Shown here in pieces: positions 1 to 8,818 of a DNA stretch of 64,000 bases. The stretch covers positions 49,925-113,924 of the forward strand of contig CAIQIR010000072.1 in the NCBI GenBank assembly GCA_903871875.1, written 5' to 3'. The stretch comes from an uncultured Schlesneria sp. GTDB taxonomy: Bacteria; Planctomycetota; Planctomycetia; Planctomycetales; Planctomycetaceae. The translations under genes were made by a program, and so were the position numbers. The notes under the pieces are model-generated. The model was given only the letters and a program-made list of their open reading frames with translations, ran no database searches and was not told the origin of the DNA. Position 1 is the first letter of the stretch, and every line of letters starts with the position of its first letter.

Positions 1-2076
1 GCTTACACCTTTACCGTCGCAGCTGGCCAAAACGGTTACGAATATCAAGCGGTCTTCACGAACTCGGCCGGTGTCGCGACGACAAGTGCTGCCACTTTGA
101 CCATTGGGGTTGCTCCTGTTGTCACAATAAATCCTCTCAACCAGTCGGTCAATGCGGGACAGACAGTCACGTTTACTGCCGCGGCGAGTGGCATTCCTGT
201 TCCCACCGTTCAATGGCAAGTGGGGTCAGGTACCACATTTACCAACATCCCCGGTGCCACGTCGTTGACTTACAGTTTCGTCGCCCAGGCGACTCAAAAC
301 GGACTTCAATACCAGGCGGTCTTTACCAACTCACAAGGTGCCGCGACAACGACTGCCGCGACCCTCACGGTTTTCTCCGCACCGGTCATTACGACGAATC
401 CCACGAACCAGGTTGTCGGAGTCGGGCAGACCGCGACATTCACGGCAGCAGCGGCCGGCAACCCCACTCCCACCGTTCAGTGGCAAGTCAGTGTCAACGG
501 GCAGGCATTCACCAACATCACTGGTGCAACATCGGCAACGTACAGCTTTACGGTGGCTAACGGTCAAAACGGGTCCATCTATCAGGCCGTCTTCACCAAT
601 TCAGCAGGTTCCGCAACAACCATTCCCGCGATATTGACGACGGTAGCGGCCCCCTTCATCACATTGAATCCCGTGGATCAAAGCGTGATCGTGGGACAAA
701 CGGTCATCTTCACCGCTGCCGCCAGCGGTTTGCCAACTCCGACTGTTCAATGGCAAATTAGTATCGATGGTGGGAACAGTTTCGCCAACATCTCTGGAGC
801 GATTGCTTCAAATTATAGTTTCGTCGCGACCAGCAATCTAAATGGTGACATTTATCGGGCCGTGTTCCTGAATGCGTCGGGTGCGGCCGTTACGCTGAAC
901 GCGACATTGACCGTTTCGTCCGCGGCGTCCGGGTTGGCCGTGACCGGAAATCCACTGAGTCAGACTGTCACGGCAGGCAAGACGGTCACCTTTACGGCCG
1001 CGGCGGGAACATCCTCGTCAACCGGACATGTCGCGACCGCCAGTAGCGTACCCGCAGCGACGGTTCAATGGCAGATTAGTACCAATGGAGGGGCGAGCTT
1101 CACAAACGTCGCCGGCGCGACATCGGCCACGCTCAACTTCACCACGACGGCCACTCAGAACGGAGATAAATTCCGTGCGGTGTTCACCAATTCCAAGGGA
1201 TTTGTGACCACGACCGCGGCCACTCTGACGGTGGCTTCGAGCGGAATTCCTGTCGTCACCACAAATCCAACGAATCAGAGTGCGATTGCCGGCCATACCG
1301 TGACCTTCACGGCCGCGGCCAGTGGCAATCCCGCTCCGACGGTTCAATGGCAGATCAGTACCAATGGCGGAACGACCTATACGAACATCTCCGGGGCCAC
1401 GTCGACCACATTGAACTTCACCACGACGGCCACTCAGAACGGTGATCGATTCCGGGCCGTGTTCACCAATTCGCTCGGAAAAGTGACCACGACCGCGGCC
1501 ACTCTGACGGTTACCGTGGCGACGGCTCCCGTCGTGACAACGAACCCGACCAATCAAAGTGCGATTGCCGGCCATACCGTGACCTTCACGGCCGCGGCCA
1601 GTGGTAATCCCGCTCCGACGGTTCAATGGCAGATCAGCACCAATGGCGGAACGACCTATACGAACATCTCCGGGGCCACATCGGCCACATTGAACTTCAC
1701 CACAACCCTCGCTCAAAATGGCGCGAAATTCCGAGCAGTCTTTACCAATGCACAAGGAACGATCACCACGACGGCGGCGACGCTGACGGTGACTGCTCCC
1801 GTGGCTCCCACGATCACGACGAATCCCACCAGCCAGACAGCGACAGCCGGCCATACCGTGACCTTCACCGCCGCGGCCAGTGGCAATCCGACTCCCACGG
1901 TCCAGTGGCAAATTAGTACTGACGGCGGAAAGACGTTTACGAACGTGTCTGGAGCAACGTCGCCGACGCTGAACTTCACCACGACGGCCGCAGAGAATGG
2001 CGACAAATTCCGAGCGGTCTTCACGAATCCACAAGGCACCGCGACAACGGCGGTGGTGACCCTCACGGTGCACTGA
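1..2076 (+). CDS. Ig-like repeat surface protein, C-terminal part (5' end outside window)
   Basis: The frame is open from base 1, so the gene begins upstream and an in-frame TTG near 97 is not the true start. The visible 691 residues are a partial repeat followed by seven Ig-like units of about 93 residues. Each unit has an NPxxQ turn, a Gly-x-Thr-x-T-F-T-A-A-A strand, a (T/A)VQWQ(I/V)S tryptophan strand and a final FTN...TAATLTV strand. Such arrays are typical of large secreted or cell-surface planctomycete proteins. No transmembrane anchor or sorting signal is visible at the C-terminus, which ends a few residues after the last repeat. Unit four carries a short extra Ser/Thr-rich loop. Ligand and role are unknown. 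It converges on the DUF1501 gene with a 23-bp gap. Confidence 0.85.
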   Translation, partial: AYTFTVAAGQNGYEYQAVFTNSAGVATTSAATLTIGVAPVVTINPLNQSVNAGQTVTFTAAASGIPVPTVQWQVGSGTTFTNIPGATSLTYSFVAQATQNGLQYQAVFTNSQGAATTTAATLTVFSAPVITTNPTNQVVGVGQTATFTAAAAGNPTPTVQWQVSVNGQAFTNITGATSATYSFTVANGQNGSIYQAVFTNSAGSATTIPAILTTVAAPFITLNPVDQSVIVGQTVIFTAAASGLPTPTVQWQISIDGGNSFANISGAIASNYSFVATSNLNGDIYRAVFLNASGAAVTLNATLTVSSAASGLAVTGNPLSQTVTAGKTVTFTAAAGTSSSTGHVATASSVPAATVQWQISTNGGASFTNVAGATSATLNFTTTATQNGDKFRAVFTNSKGFVTTTAATLTVASSGIPVVTTNPTNQSAIAGHTVTFTAAASGNPAPTVQWQISTNGGTTYTNISGATSTTLNFTTTATQNGDRFRAVFTNSLGKVTTTAATLTVTVATAPVVTTNPTNQSAIAGHTVTFTAAASGNPAPTVQWQISTNGGTTYTNISGATSATLNFTTTLAQNGAKFRAVFTNAQGTITTTAATLTVTAPVAPTITTNPTSQTATAGHTVTFTAAASGNPTPTVQWQISTDGGKTFTNVSGATSPTLNFTTTAAENGDKFRAVFTNPQGTATTAVVTLTVH
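1260..2073 (+). repeat. Near-identical 279-bp tandem repeats within the Ig-like gene
   Basis: The last three Ig-like units keep an exact 279-bp (93-codon) period: the string CCGGCCATACC recurs at 1289, 1568 and 1847. Units one and two are almost identical over more than 150 bp, including silent sites. The upstream units of the same protein are far more diverged, which points to recent duplication or gene conversion at the 3' end. Confidence 0.8.
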
Positions 2077-2099
2077 CAAGCGTGAAAGAATGAAACGTG

Positions 2100-3500
2100 T
2101 CAGCCGCAAAGTTCGGCGATCGGCTGACCCTGATCGATGACGAATCGCGGACGACCCCGATTGTCCAAGTAAGTCGTCTCGCGGGGGACACCCATGTGAT
2201 GGAAAATTGTCGCAGCCAGATCGCCGGGAGTCACCGGACGCTCGCTGATCTGGCCGGCATCGCGTTCCGTCGCCCCAATCACCTGTCCATGCCGGAATCC
2301 TCCGCCGGCCACGGTCATCGACATCACAACCGGCCAGTGATTGCGTCCGTCGGTACTGCCCTGCGTACCGATCTGCGGCGTGCGACCAAACTCGCCCATG
2401 GCCAGCACCAAAACATCATCAAGCAGGCCTCGTTCCTCCAGATCCGCGATCAAGGTCGTCAGCAGGCGATCGAACACGGGAAGCAGCGGGCGCAAGCCAT
2501 TCCAGATTCCTCCATAGGGCGGAATATTATCGCCATGTGTATCCCAGGTTCCCGAACTACCATGATTGCTCAGGTCGATCGTCACGAAACTGACTCCCGC
2601 TTCGACCAGTCGCCGGGCGAGTAACGCCTGTCGGCACCATTCATGGTCGCCGTATCGCTGGCGCACCGCTTCCGGTTCTTGTCCGATATCAAACGCCGTT
2701 CGAGCTCGCGTGCCGGTCACCATATTCACTGCTTGACGAGTAAAGCGATTGGTCGCTTCCATCGAACCAGACAGATCAAGATCGCGACGCATCCGATCCA
2801 AGTCGGCTGTCAATAACTGACGAGACTGCAATCGATCCGCCGTCAAACCTGTGGGGAACGAAAACAGTTTGCCCACGTCGTGGCCCAAAAACGGATCGTA
2901 CGAATGTCCCAGATACCCACCCCAGGCCACGTGCGATCGCGATTTCATATTCAGCACAACATACGGCGGCATATCCGGTACGGCTTCCAGACGTTGCCGG
3001 GCTATGATCGACGCCAATGCGGGGAATTTTTCGGCCTCGCGATTGATGCGGGGTTCCGCATCTCGATTGGCCGTTTGCATCACCATGTTCGGTTCATGGT
3101 TTGAGAAACGACAATCGACCGAGCGAATGATTGTCATTTTGTCGAGCATCGCCGCCTGCCGCGGCAGGAATTCGCAAATCTGAGTGCCAGGCAACGCAGT
3201 CGCGATCGGCTGAAACGGACCTCGAATCTCGACGGGCGCGGCCGGTTTCAGATCCCACATATCGATATGGCTGGGACCGCCCGTCATCCAGATCAAGATG
3301 ACACTCTTCTGCCGCACCACATTCTTGTGCGAAGCGAGCGATTGTTCCTGGGCCGCAAGCAAACGCGGTAGCGACAGACCCGCCATCCCCGCCAATCCGG
3401 CTTTCAACATGCTCCGCCGACCGAGAACGGTGACGCCTTCCAGCTCCCGAGGTCTCCATGACAAAAAAGCGTGTTGAGCGCTGTGTCGATGAACCGGCAT
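2100..3500 (-). CDS. DUF1501 family protein with Tat-type signal
   Basis: About 466 residues. This is a planctomycete DUF1501 protein of the alkaline phosphatase/sulfatase-like superfamily, usually exported and often linked to secreted degradative enzymes. The N-terminus has a twin-arginine stretch (GRRSMLKAG) followed by an Ala/Leu-rich segment ending in LLAAQ, as expected for Tat export. Family features include WMTGGPSHIDMWDLKP early in the domain, SNHGSSGTWDTHGDN in the middle, and GEFGRTPQIG and GRNHWP near the C-terminus. The ATG at 3500 is preferred because GGAGA lies 8 bases upstream; an in-frame ATG at 3536 would add 12 residues but has no good ribosome site. The physiological substrate is unknown. 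Confidence 0.85.
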   Translation of the reverse strand: MPVHRHSAQHAFLSWRPRELEGVTVLGRRSMLKAGLAGMAGLSLPRLLAAQEQSLASHKNVVRQKSVILIWMTGGPSHIDMWDLKPAAPVEIRGPFQPIATALPGTQICEFLPRQAAMLDKMTIIRSVDCRFSNHEPNMVMQTANRDAEPRINREAEKFPALASIIARQRLEAVPDMPPYVVLNMKSRSHVAWGGYLGHSYDPFLGHDVGKLFSFPTGLTADRLQSRQLLTADLDRMRRDLDLSGSMEATNRFTRQAVNMVTGTRARTAFDIGQEPEAVRQRYGDHEWCRQALLARRLVEAGVSFVTIDLSNHGSSGTWDTHGDNIPPYGGIWNGLRPLLPVFDRLLTTLIADLEERGLLDDVLVLAMGEFGRTPQIGTQGSTDGRNHWPVVMSMTVAGGGFRHGQVIGATERDAGQISERPVTPGDLAATIFHHMGVPRETTYLDNRGRPRFVIDQGQPIAELCG

Positions 3501-3729
3501 GGGCGGAATCTCCAAATCGCGTATCGCGGGTGCCATCGTCCCGATCGTCGCCGAACGTCATTGCCACCAACATTCTGGATCATATCGACTTTATTGCACC
3601 GATGGCGATGGAAGAACAGCCAGGAACGTTAAAGGTCCTCTCAAATAAGAGGTCAGTCCCTGCAAAAAGAAAAGGCGTCGCCGAACTCGTTAAGATCGAC
3701 AACGCCTGCAAGGAGTAATCTAACAAGAG

Positions 3730-4464
3730 TTAAACTTGAGCCATGCCGCCATCGACATACAGCTCGACACCCGTGATGTAGCTTGAATCGTCCGAAGCCA
3801 GGAACACCGCTGGTTTGGCGATTTCGTCAGCGTCTCCGATGCGACCCAGTGGAACCGCCGATGCGAATCCATTTTTTGCTTCCTGGGGAACCTCACCCAG
3901 CAAGGGCGTATCGATGGGGCCTGGGCTGATCACGTTGACGCGAATTTTCCTCGCCTTCAGATCGACCGTCCAGGTTCGAGCGAACGAACGAATGGCCGCT
4001 TTGGTCGCGTTATAGACTCCAAAGGTTCCCAGTCCTTTGCTGCCGGCGACCGAACCGGTCAGAATGATGGATCCCCCGTCTTTTAGCAGCGGCAAGGCCT
4101 TTTGAACGGTGAAAAGAGCCGCTTTCACGTTCAGGTTGAACAGTTTGTCAAAATGCTCATCGGTGATTTCACCAATCGCGGCGAATTCTCCATACCCGGC
4201 ATTGGCAAAGACCACGTCCAGTTGGCCTTTTTGCGATTTGATGGTGGCATACAGCCGATCCAGGTCCGCCGGCTTGGTGACGTCGCCTTGGACCGCGGTG
4301 ACATTCCGCCCGATCGCTTTGACCGCCGCGTCCAGTTCCGCCTGTCGGCGACCGGTGATGAAGACATAGGCGCCTTCTTCAACAAATCGTTTGGCTGTTG
4401 CCAGGCCAATACCCGTGCTGCCACCCGTAATGACAGCAACTTTTCCTTCAAGTTTTTTCGACAT
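3730..4464 (-). CDS. Short-chain dehydrogenase/reductase (SDR)
   Basis: A 244-residue classical SDR that probably uses NAD(P)H. It has the cofactor motif TGGSTGIGLA near residue 14, the NAG segment (FANAGYG), a catalytic Ser in LTGSVAGSKG, and the YxxxK pair in YNATKAA. The typical SPGPIDTP segment and a C-terminal SYITGVELYVDGG follow. Length and motif order match the family exactly. AAAGGA lies 8 bases before the ATG. The next gene upstream on the same strand encodes an AhpD-like protein, so the two may be co-transcribed despite a hairpin in the 114-bp gap. The substrate cannot be predicted. Confidence 0.92.
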   Translation of the reverse strand: MSKKLEGKVAVITGGSTGIGLATAKRFVEEGAYVFITGRRQAELDAAVKAIGRNVTAVQGDVTKPADLDRLYATIKSQKGQLDVVFANAGYGEFAAIGEITDEHFDKLFNLNVKAALFTVQKALPLLKDGGSIILTGSVAGSKGLGTFGVYNATKAAIRSFARTWTVDLKARKIRVNVISPGPIDTPLLGEVPQEAKNGFASAVPLGRIGDADEIAKPAVFLASDDSSYITGVELYVDGGMAQV

Positions 4465-4525
4465 TTTCCGATTCCTTTAAATTGAGGGTTAACAATTGAT
4501 TGGCGTAAGCGCCAGAAGACCTGAT

Positions 4526-4566
4526 CTTGTTCCCGGCCGGTTCACAGGCCGCCGACCGGGAACAAG
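4526..4566 (-). terminator. Perfect 11-bp hairpin between AhpD-like and SDR genes
   Basis: CTTGTTCCCGG (4526-4536) is exactly complementary to CCGGGAACAAG (4556-4566) around a 19-base loop. It lies 13 bases past the stop of the AhpD-like gene, but no U-tract follows, so it may be a partial terminator or an mRNA-stabilising stem. Confidence 0.5.
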
Positions 4567-4578
4567 AGAATTTGCCAG

Positions 4579-5121
4579 TTACAAGTTGACTGAAACCTTG
4601 GGGAAGTCGACATCCGTATGTGCGACGTTGTTCAAAAAGTTCGTCAGGACCATCACGGCGATGTTTCCTACTACTTCGACCATTTCTGCTTCGTTGACAC
4701 CCGCTGCTCGAGCCTCAGCAAGTTGCTCGTCCGAAACATTCCCTTTTCGTTCCAGGATGTTTTGTGTCAGCATCAAGACCGCTTGGGCCTTGGGATCGTT
4801 GGCTTTGCCGCGGCGAGACGCCACGATCTGATCGGGCTGAAGACCTGCCAGTTTGCCGGTCAACGAGTGAGCCGAAAGACAATACTCACAACCATTGGTC
4901 TGGCTGACCGTCAATGCGATCTGTTCGCGAACCTTGGCCGGCAACACCCCCTTGGCCAAAGCACCATTCAGCGACAGATAACCCTCTAAGACGGCCGGGG
5001 CCTGAGCCATCGTCTTCAACGCGTTGGGCACCGTGCCAAATTTCGATTTGACCACGCCCAACAATTCTTTGGTCTGGCCTTCTGCGAGGCCCACATCGAC
5101 GGGAGAGATTCGAGCAGTCAT
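4579..5121 (-). CDS. Carboxymuconolactone decarboxylase/AhpD-like protein
   Basis: A 180-residue all-helical protein of the CMD/AhpD family. It carries the redox motif CEYCLSAH, a CxxC pair three residues before a His, as in alkylhydroperoxidase-type members that reduce peroxides through a cysteine pair. The middle segment (VREQIALTVSQTNGCEYC) and the following helix match the uncharacterised peroxidase-related subgroup. AAGGAG sits 6 bases before the ATG. The gene is divergent from the RND pump gene with a 264-bp gap. Its partner reductase is not in the window. A role in peroxide or organic-radical detoxification is inferred from the motif only. Confidence 0.85.
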   Translation of the reverse strand: MTARISPVDVGLAEGQTKELLGVVKSKFGTVPNALKTMAQAPAVLEGYLSLNGALAKGVLPAKVREQIALTVSQTNGCEYCLSAHSLTGKLAGLQPDQIVASRRGKANDPKAQAVLMLTQNILERKGNVSDEQLAEARAAGVNEAEMVEVVGNIAVMVLTNFLNNVAHTDVDFPKVSVNL

Positions 5122-5385
5122 GACAAACTCCTTCTTGATTCAATCGTTACGAAATTCAAAACACCGTTGCCCGGTGATCAGTTTCACGTTCTCAGACGAT
5201 CGCATCGTTGCATCCGACACAGGGACATACCGGTCTCGTGCCCGACCCTTACACGAATTCGAGATTTTGTCCGTTTTTGTCTCGTCTCAGCCAAATTCCT
5301 CATGAATCTGCGGTGGCGCGTAAGGTTGTCTTGGCTCGCCGGTAGTTGCCTTCGTGAATCGGTCACTCTTACGAAGGATGAAATC

Positions 5386-8300
5386 ATGTGGATCGTTAAG
5401 CTGGCCTTGAAGAGTCCTTATACATTCGTCGTCATGGCCATGTTGATCGTGGTTCTGGGCGCCACTTCGATCAGCCAGATGCGGACCGATATCTTTCCGG
5501 AAATCGATATTCCCGTGGTCACCATGATCTGGACCTATAAAGGAATGGAAACCAGCGAGGTCGAGCGACGGATCACCACCTATTCCGAATACGCCGTCAC
5601 TTCGAATGTCAACGACATCAAGCGTGTCGAATCTCAAACGCTGAACGGAGTGTCCGTCATCAAGATTCACTTTCACCCGGGAGTGAATATCGGCACGGCT
5701 CTTTCCCAGGTCACCTCGGTCGGCCAGTCGATTCGCGCCTTGATGCCGCCGGGGACTCAGCCGCCAATCATCATCCGCTTTAACGCGTCGAGCGTACCGA
5801 TTCTGCAAATCGGCTTGAGCAGTCAGACCATGTCGGAAGAAGAGGTCTATGACTATGGCCTGTACGTCCTGCGAACACAGCTTTCGACCGTTCAGGGGCT
5901 GACAATGCCCACTCCTTACGGCGGACGGGAACGTCAAGTGATGGTCGATATCGACCCCCAGTTGCTGCAAGCCAAAGGCATCTCACCGAAGGAAGTGGCA
6001 GATGCAATCACGGCCTACAATCTGGCCTATCCGACTGGCGTGGCTCGCATCGATACTCACGAATATCCGGTCACCCTGAACAATACTCCGCTCACTCCAG
6101 AAAGCTTCAACCACATTCCGATCAAAGTCGTCGGAAACGCGACGATTTACATGCGCGATGTTGCTCAGGTTCGCGATGGCAGCACGTCGCAGTCGACTGT
6201 TGTTCGCCGTAACGGCGAGCGCGGGGCACTCGTGACGCTGCTGAAGAATGGCAACGCCTCGACCCTGGATATCGTGAACCAAGTCAAAAAGATCATGCCG
6301 CAGATCAAAGCTGCGGCTCCGGCGGATCTGAAAATCGATCTCTTGTTCGATCAATCGATCTTTGTAACGGCCGCCATCGAAGGGGTCGTCAGTGAAAGCC
6401 TGATCTCTGGCCTGCTGACCGCCGCCATGATCCTGATTTTTCTTGGCAGTTGGCGCAGCACGTTGATCGTCGCGGTCTCAATTCCGCTGGCGATCTTGTC
6501 GTCGATCGTGATGCTGTATCTGCTGGGGCACTCACTGAATGTGATGACTCTCGGTGGTTTGGCGCTGGCGGTGGGAATTCTGGTGGATGACGCGACAGTC
6601 GAAATCGAAAACATTCACCGCAATCTCGGATTGGGCAAACCCTTGCGACAGGCGATCCTTGATGGGGCCATGCAAATCGCCGGTCCGACCTTCGTGTCGA
6701 CTCTGACGATCAGCATCGTCTTCGTCTCGGTACTGTTTCTGGATGGTCCACCCAAATACCTGTTTACGCCGCTGGCCCTGGCCGTGGCGTTTGCCATGCT
6801 GGCGTCGTACCTGCTTTCGCGAACGATTGTGCCCACGATGGTCGATTACCTGTTACCCGCCGAACTGAACGGTCACTCGCACACCGCCGGGGCTGACGCT
6901 GATGATCGATCTGAACCGCGGGGCTGGTTTGCCCGGTTGCATCAGGGATTTGAACGCGGGTTCGAACGGTCGCGCGACGCCTATGCCGCACTGCTCGATT
7001 GGAATCTGACTCATCGCAAAACGGTCTTCGGATTGTTCACGGGCGTCGTGGTCAGCGGAATTGTGGTTTTGCCCTGGGTGGGACGAGACTTCTTCCCCAC
7101 CGTCGACACCGGCCAATTCCGACTGCACGTGAGATCGCCTGCCGGGACGCGCATCGAGCAAACCGAGCGTGACTTCAGCCAGGTGGAAAATGCGATCCGG
7201 GAAACAATTCCCGCAACAGAAGTGGAATTGATCCTGGACAACATCGGCCTACCGAATCGGACCTATGCCATGGCATTTGGCGACAGCGCAACGACTGGAA
7301 TGGCAGACGGGGAAATTCTGGTGGCGCTCAGGCATCATCGGACGCATTCGACTCCGGAATACATCGCCAAGTTGAGACAAGATTTGCCTCGCCGGTTTCC
7401 TCATTTGACCTTCTTTTTTCAGCCGGCTGATATCGTCAGCCAGATCTTGAACTTTGGTCTGCCCGCTCCGATCGATATTCAAATCGCCGGCCTGAGTCGT
7501 CAGGCGAATTACCAAATGGCCACGGAAATCGCTGACCAAATTCGGCAGATTCGTGGCGTGCAGGACGTCCATTTGCACCAGGTCATGAACGTTCCCAAGC
7601 TGCATGTCGAGGTCGATCAAACCCGAGCCCGCGAATTAGGCCTGACTCAGCAAGACGTGGCGAACAGCCTGCTGGTGTCGTTGTCGGGCAGTGGGCAAGT
7701 GCAACCGAACTATTGGGTCGATCCAAAGATGGGAATCTCGTACCTTGTTGAAGCGCGGACCCCGACCTATCAGCTGGATAGCGTCGAATCGATCAATGGC
7801 TTGCCTTTGACTTCCCAGTGGTCAGCCGGAGTGCATCTGCTGTCCAACGTGGCCACTGTCGAACGTGGTGTGACTTCGGAAGTGGCCAATCATACAAACG
7901 TGCAGCCGACGTTTGATGTTTATGCCAATGTGCAGGCTCGCGACCTGGGCAGCGTGGCGGATGAAATCAATCGGCTGTTGGAAATCTACCGTGCCAAACT
8001 CGCTCCCGGTAATACCATCGTGATGCGAGGCCAGGTGGAAAGCATGGAATCGGCCTTCTTCCGACTTGGATTAGGGCTGATCTTCGCTGCAGTGCTGGTG
8101 TATCTGCTGATGGTCGTCAACTTTCAAAGTTGGTTGGATCCATTCATCATCATCACGGCGTTGCCCGGAGCTTTCGTCGGGATCGTCTGGTCGCTGTTCC
8201 TCTGGCAGACAACGTTCAGTGTGCCGGCTCTGATGGGAGCCATCATGTCGATCGGCGTGGCAACCGCGAACAGTATCCTGCTGGTGACGTTTGCCAACGA

Positions 8301-8568
8301 ACAATTGGCGGAAGGCAAATCGGTTTTCCAATCCGCACTCGAAGCGGGTCGGACGCGAATGCGTCCCGTGTTGATGACGGCAGCGGCGATGATCATCGGC
8401 ATGTTACCCATGTCATTGGGGCTGGGTGAAGGGGGCGAGCAGAATGCGCCGCTGGGGCGAGCCGTTATCGGTGGTCTCTTCGTCGCGACGCTGACGACGC
8501 TGTTATTTGTACCGGTCGTCTTCAGTACGCTGCGTCGGGATCAGGTGACATCGTCGGATCGCGCCTAA
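5386..8568 (+). CDS. RND efflux transporter, inner-membrane pump
   Basis: 1060 residues, the normal size of HAE1/AcrB-type RND pumps. The start is the ATG at 5386 (MWIVKLALKSPY) with AAGGA about 8 bases upstream. A longer open frame from 5167 adds a segment unlike the family. Features: first membrane helix followed by the porter-domain opening RTDIFPEIDIPVV; TM4 with the paired aspartates of the proton relay in GILVDDATVEIEN (about residue 400); a second membrane block starting near residue 545 (KTVFGLFTGVVVSG); and a C-terminal TM bundle with GGLFVATLTTLLFVPVVF. It pumps drugs or other amphiphiles out of the periplasm. The adaptor gene follows after 250 bp; no TolC-type outer-membrane channel is present in the window. 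Confidence 0.95.
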   Translation: MWIVKLALKSPYTFVVMAMLIVVLGATSISQMRTDIFPEIDIPVVTMIWTYKGMETSEVERRITTYSEYAVTSNVNDIKRVESQTLNGVSVIKIHFHPGVNIGTALSQVTSVGQSIRALMPPGTQPPIIIRFNASSVPILQIGLSSQTMSEEEVYDYGLYVLRTQLSTVQGLTMPTPYGGRERQVMVDIDPQLLQAKGISPKEVADAITAYNLAYPTGVARIDTHEYPVTLNNTPLTPESFNHIPIKVVGNATIYMRDVAQVRDGSTSQSTVVRRNGERGALVTLLKNGNASTLDIVNQVKKIMPQIKAAAPADLKIDLLFDQSIFVTAAIEGVVSESLISGLLTAAMILIFLGSWRSTLIVAVSIPLAILSSIVMLYLLGHSLNVMTLGGLALAVGILVDDATVEIENIHRNLGLGKPLRQAILDGAMQIAGPTFVSTLTISIVFVSVLFLDGPPKYLFTPLALAVAFAMLASYLLSRTIVPTMVDYLLPAELNGHSHTAGADADDRSEPRGWFARLHQGFERGFERSRDAYAALLDWNLTHRKTVFGLFTGVVVSGIVVLPWVGRDFFPTVDTGQFRLHVRSPAGTRIEQTERDFSQVENAIRETIPATEVELILDNIGLPNRTYAMAFGDSATTGMADGEILVALRHHRTHSTPEYIAKLRQDLPRRFPHLTFFFQPADIVSQILNFGLPAPIDIQIAGLSRQANYQMATEIADQIRQIRGVQDVHLHQVMNVPKLHVEVDQTRARELGLTQQDVANSLLVSLSGSGQVQPNYWVDPKMGISYLVEARTPTYQLDSVESINGLPLTSQWSAGVHLLSNVATVERGVTSEVANHTNVQPTFDVYANVQARDLGSVADEINRLLEIYRAKLAPGNTIVMRGQVESMESAFFRLGLGLIFAAVLVYLLMVVNFQSWLDPFIIITALPGAFVGIVWSLFLWQTTFSVPALMGAIMSIGVATANSILLVTFANEQLAEGKSVFQSALEAGRTRMRPVLMTAAAMIIGMLPMSLGLGEGGEQNAPLGRAVIGGLFVATLTTLLFVPVVFSTLRRDQVTSSDRA

Positions 8569-8593
8569 CTGATTTGTGAGAAACCCCTTGGCG

Positions 8594-8627
8594 GACGAGG
8601 CAACAGCTTCGCCCGTCTTTCTTTTTT
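8594..8627 (+). terminator. Rho-independent terminator after RND pump gene
   Basis: GACG-a-GGC (8594-8601) pairs with GCC-CGTC (8611-8617) across a 9-base loop with one bulged A, and is followed by TTTCTTTTTT (8618-8627). It lies 26 bases past the stop codon. If active, it separates the pump from the adaptor or causes partial read-through. Confidence 0.55.
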
Positions 8628-8818
8628 GTGACGCTCTAATCGACAGACACAAATTCTTGCTCCGCCGTGAGTTCCGACAGAAACCTCGCGGGCAATCGCA
8701 GAAAACGTCACCCGATCGCCTGACGAACAGGCTTTTTCAAAAAACGTGTAAGAAATCGCGGATTGAGTGGTAATTCCTGATGACAGTCATCGACACGATC
8801 AGACAAAAGGGATTTATC

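Noticed and set aside
1018..2109. 363-residue minus-strand frame across the Ig-like repeats.
   Set aside because: It mirrors the repeat period of the sense gene and is Arg/Gly-rich; an antisense shadow.
5167..5385. N-terminal extension of the RND pump frame.
   Set aside because: It does not resemble the family, and the ATG at 5386 gives the canonical first helix with a ribosome site.
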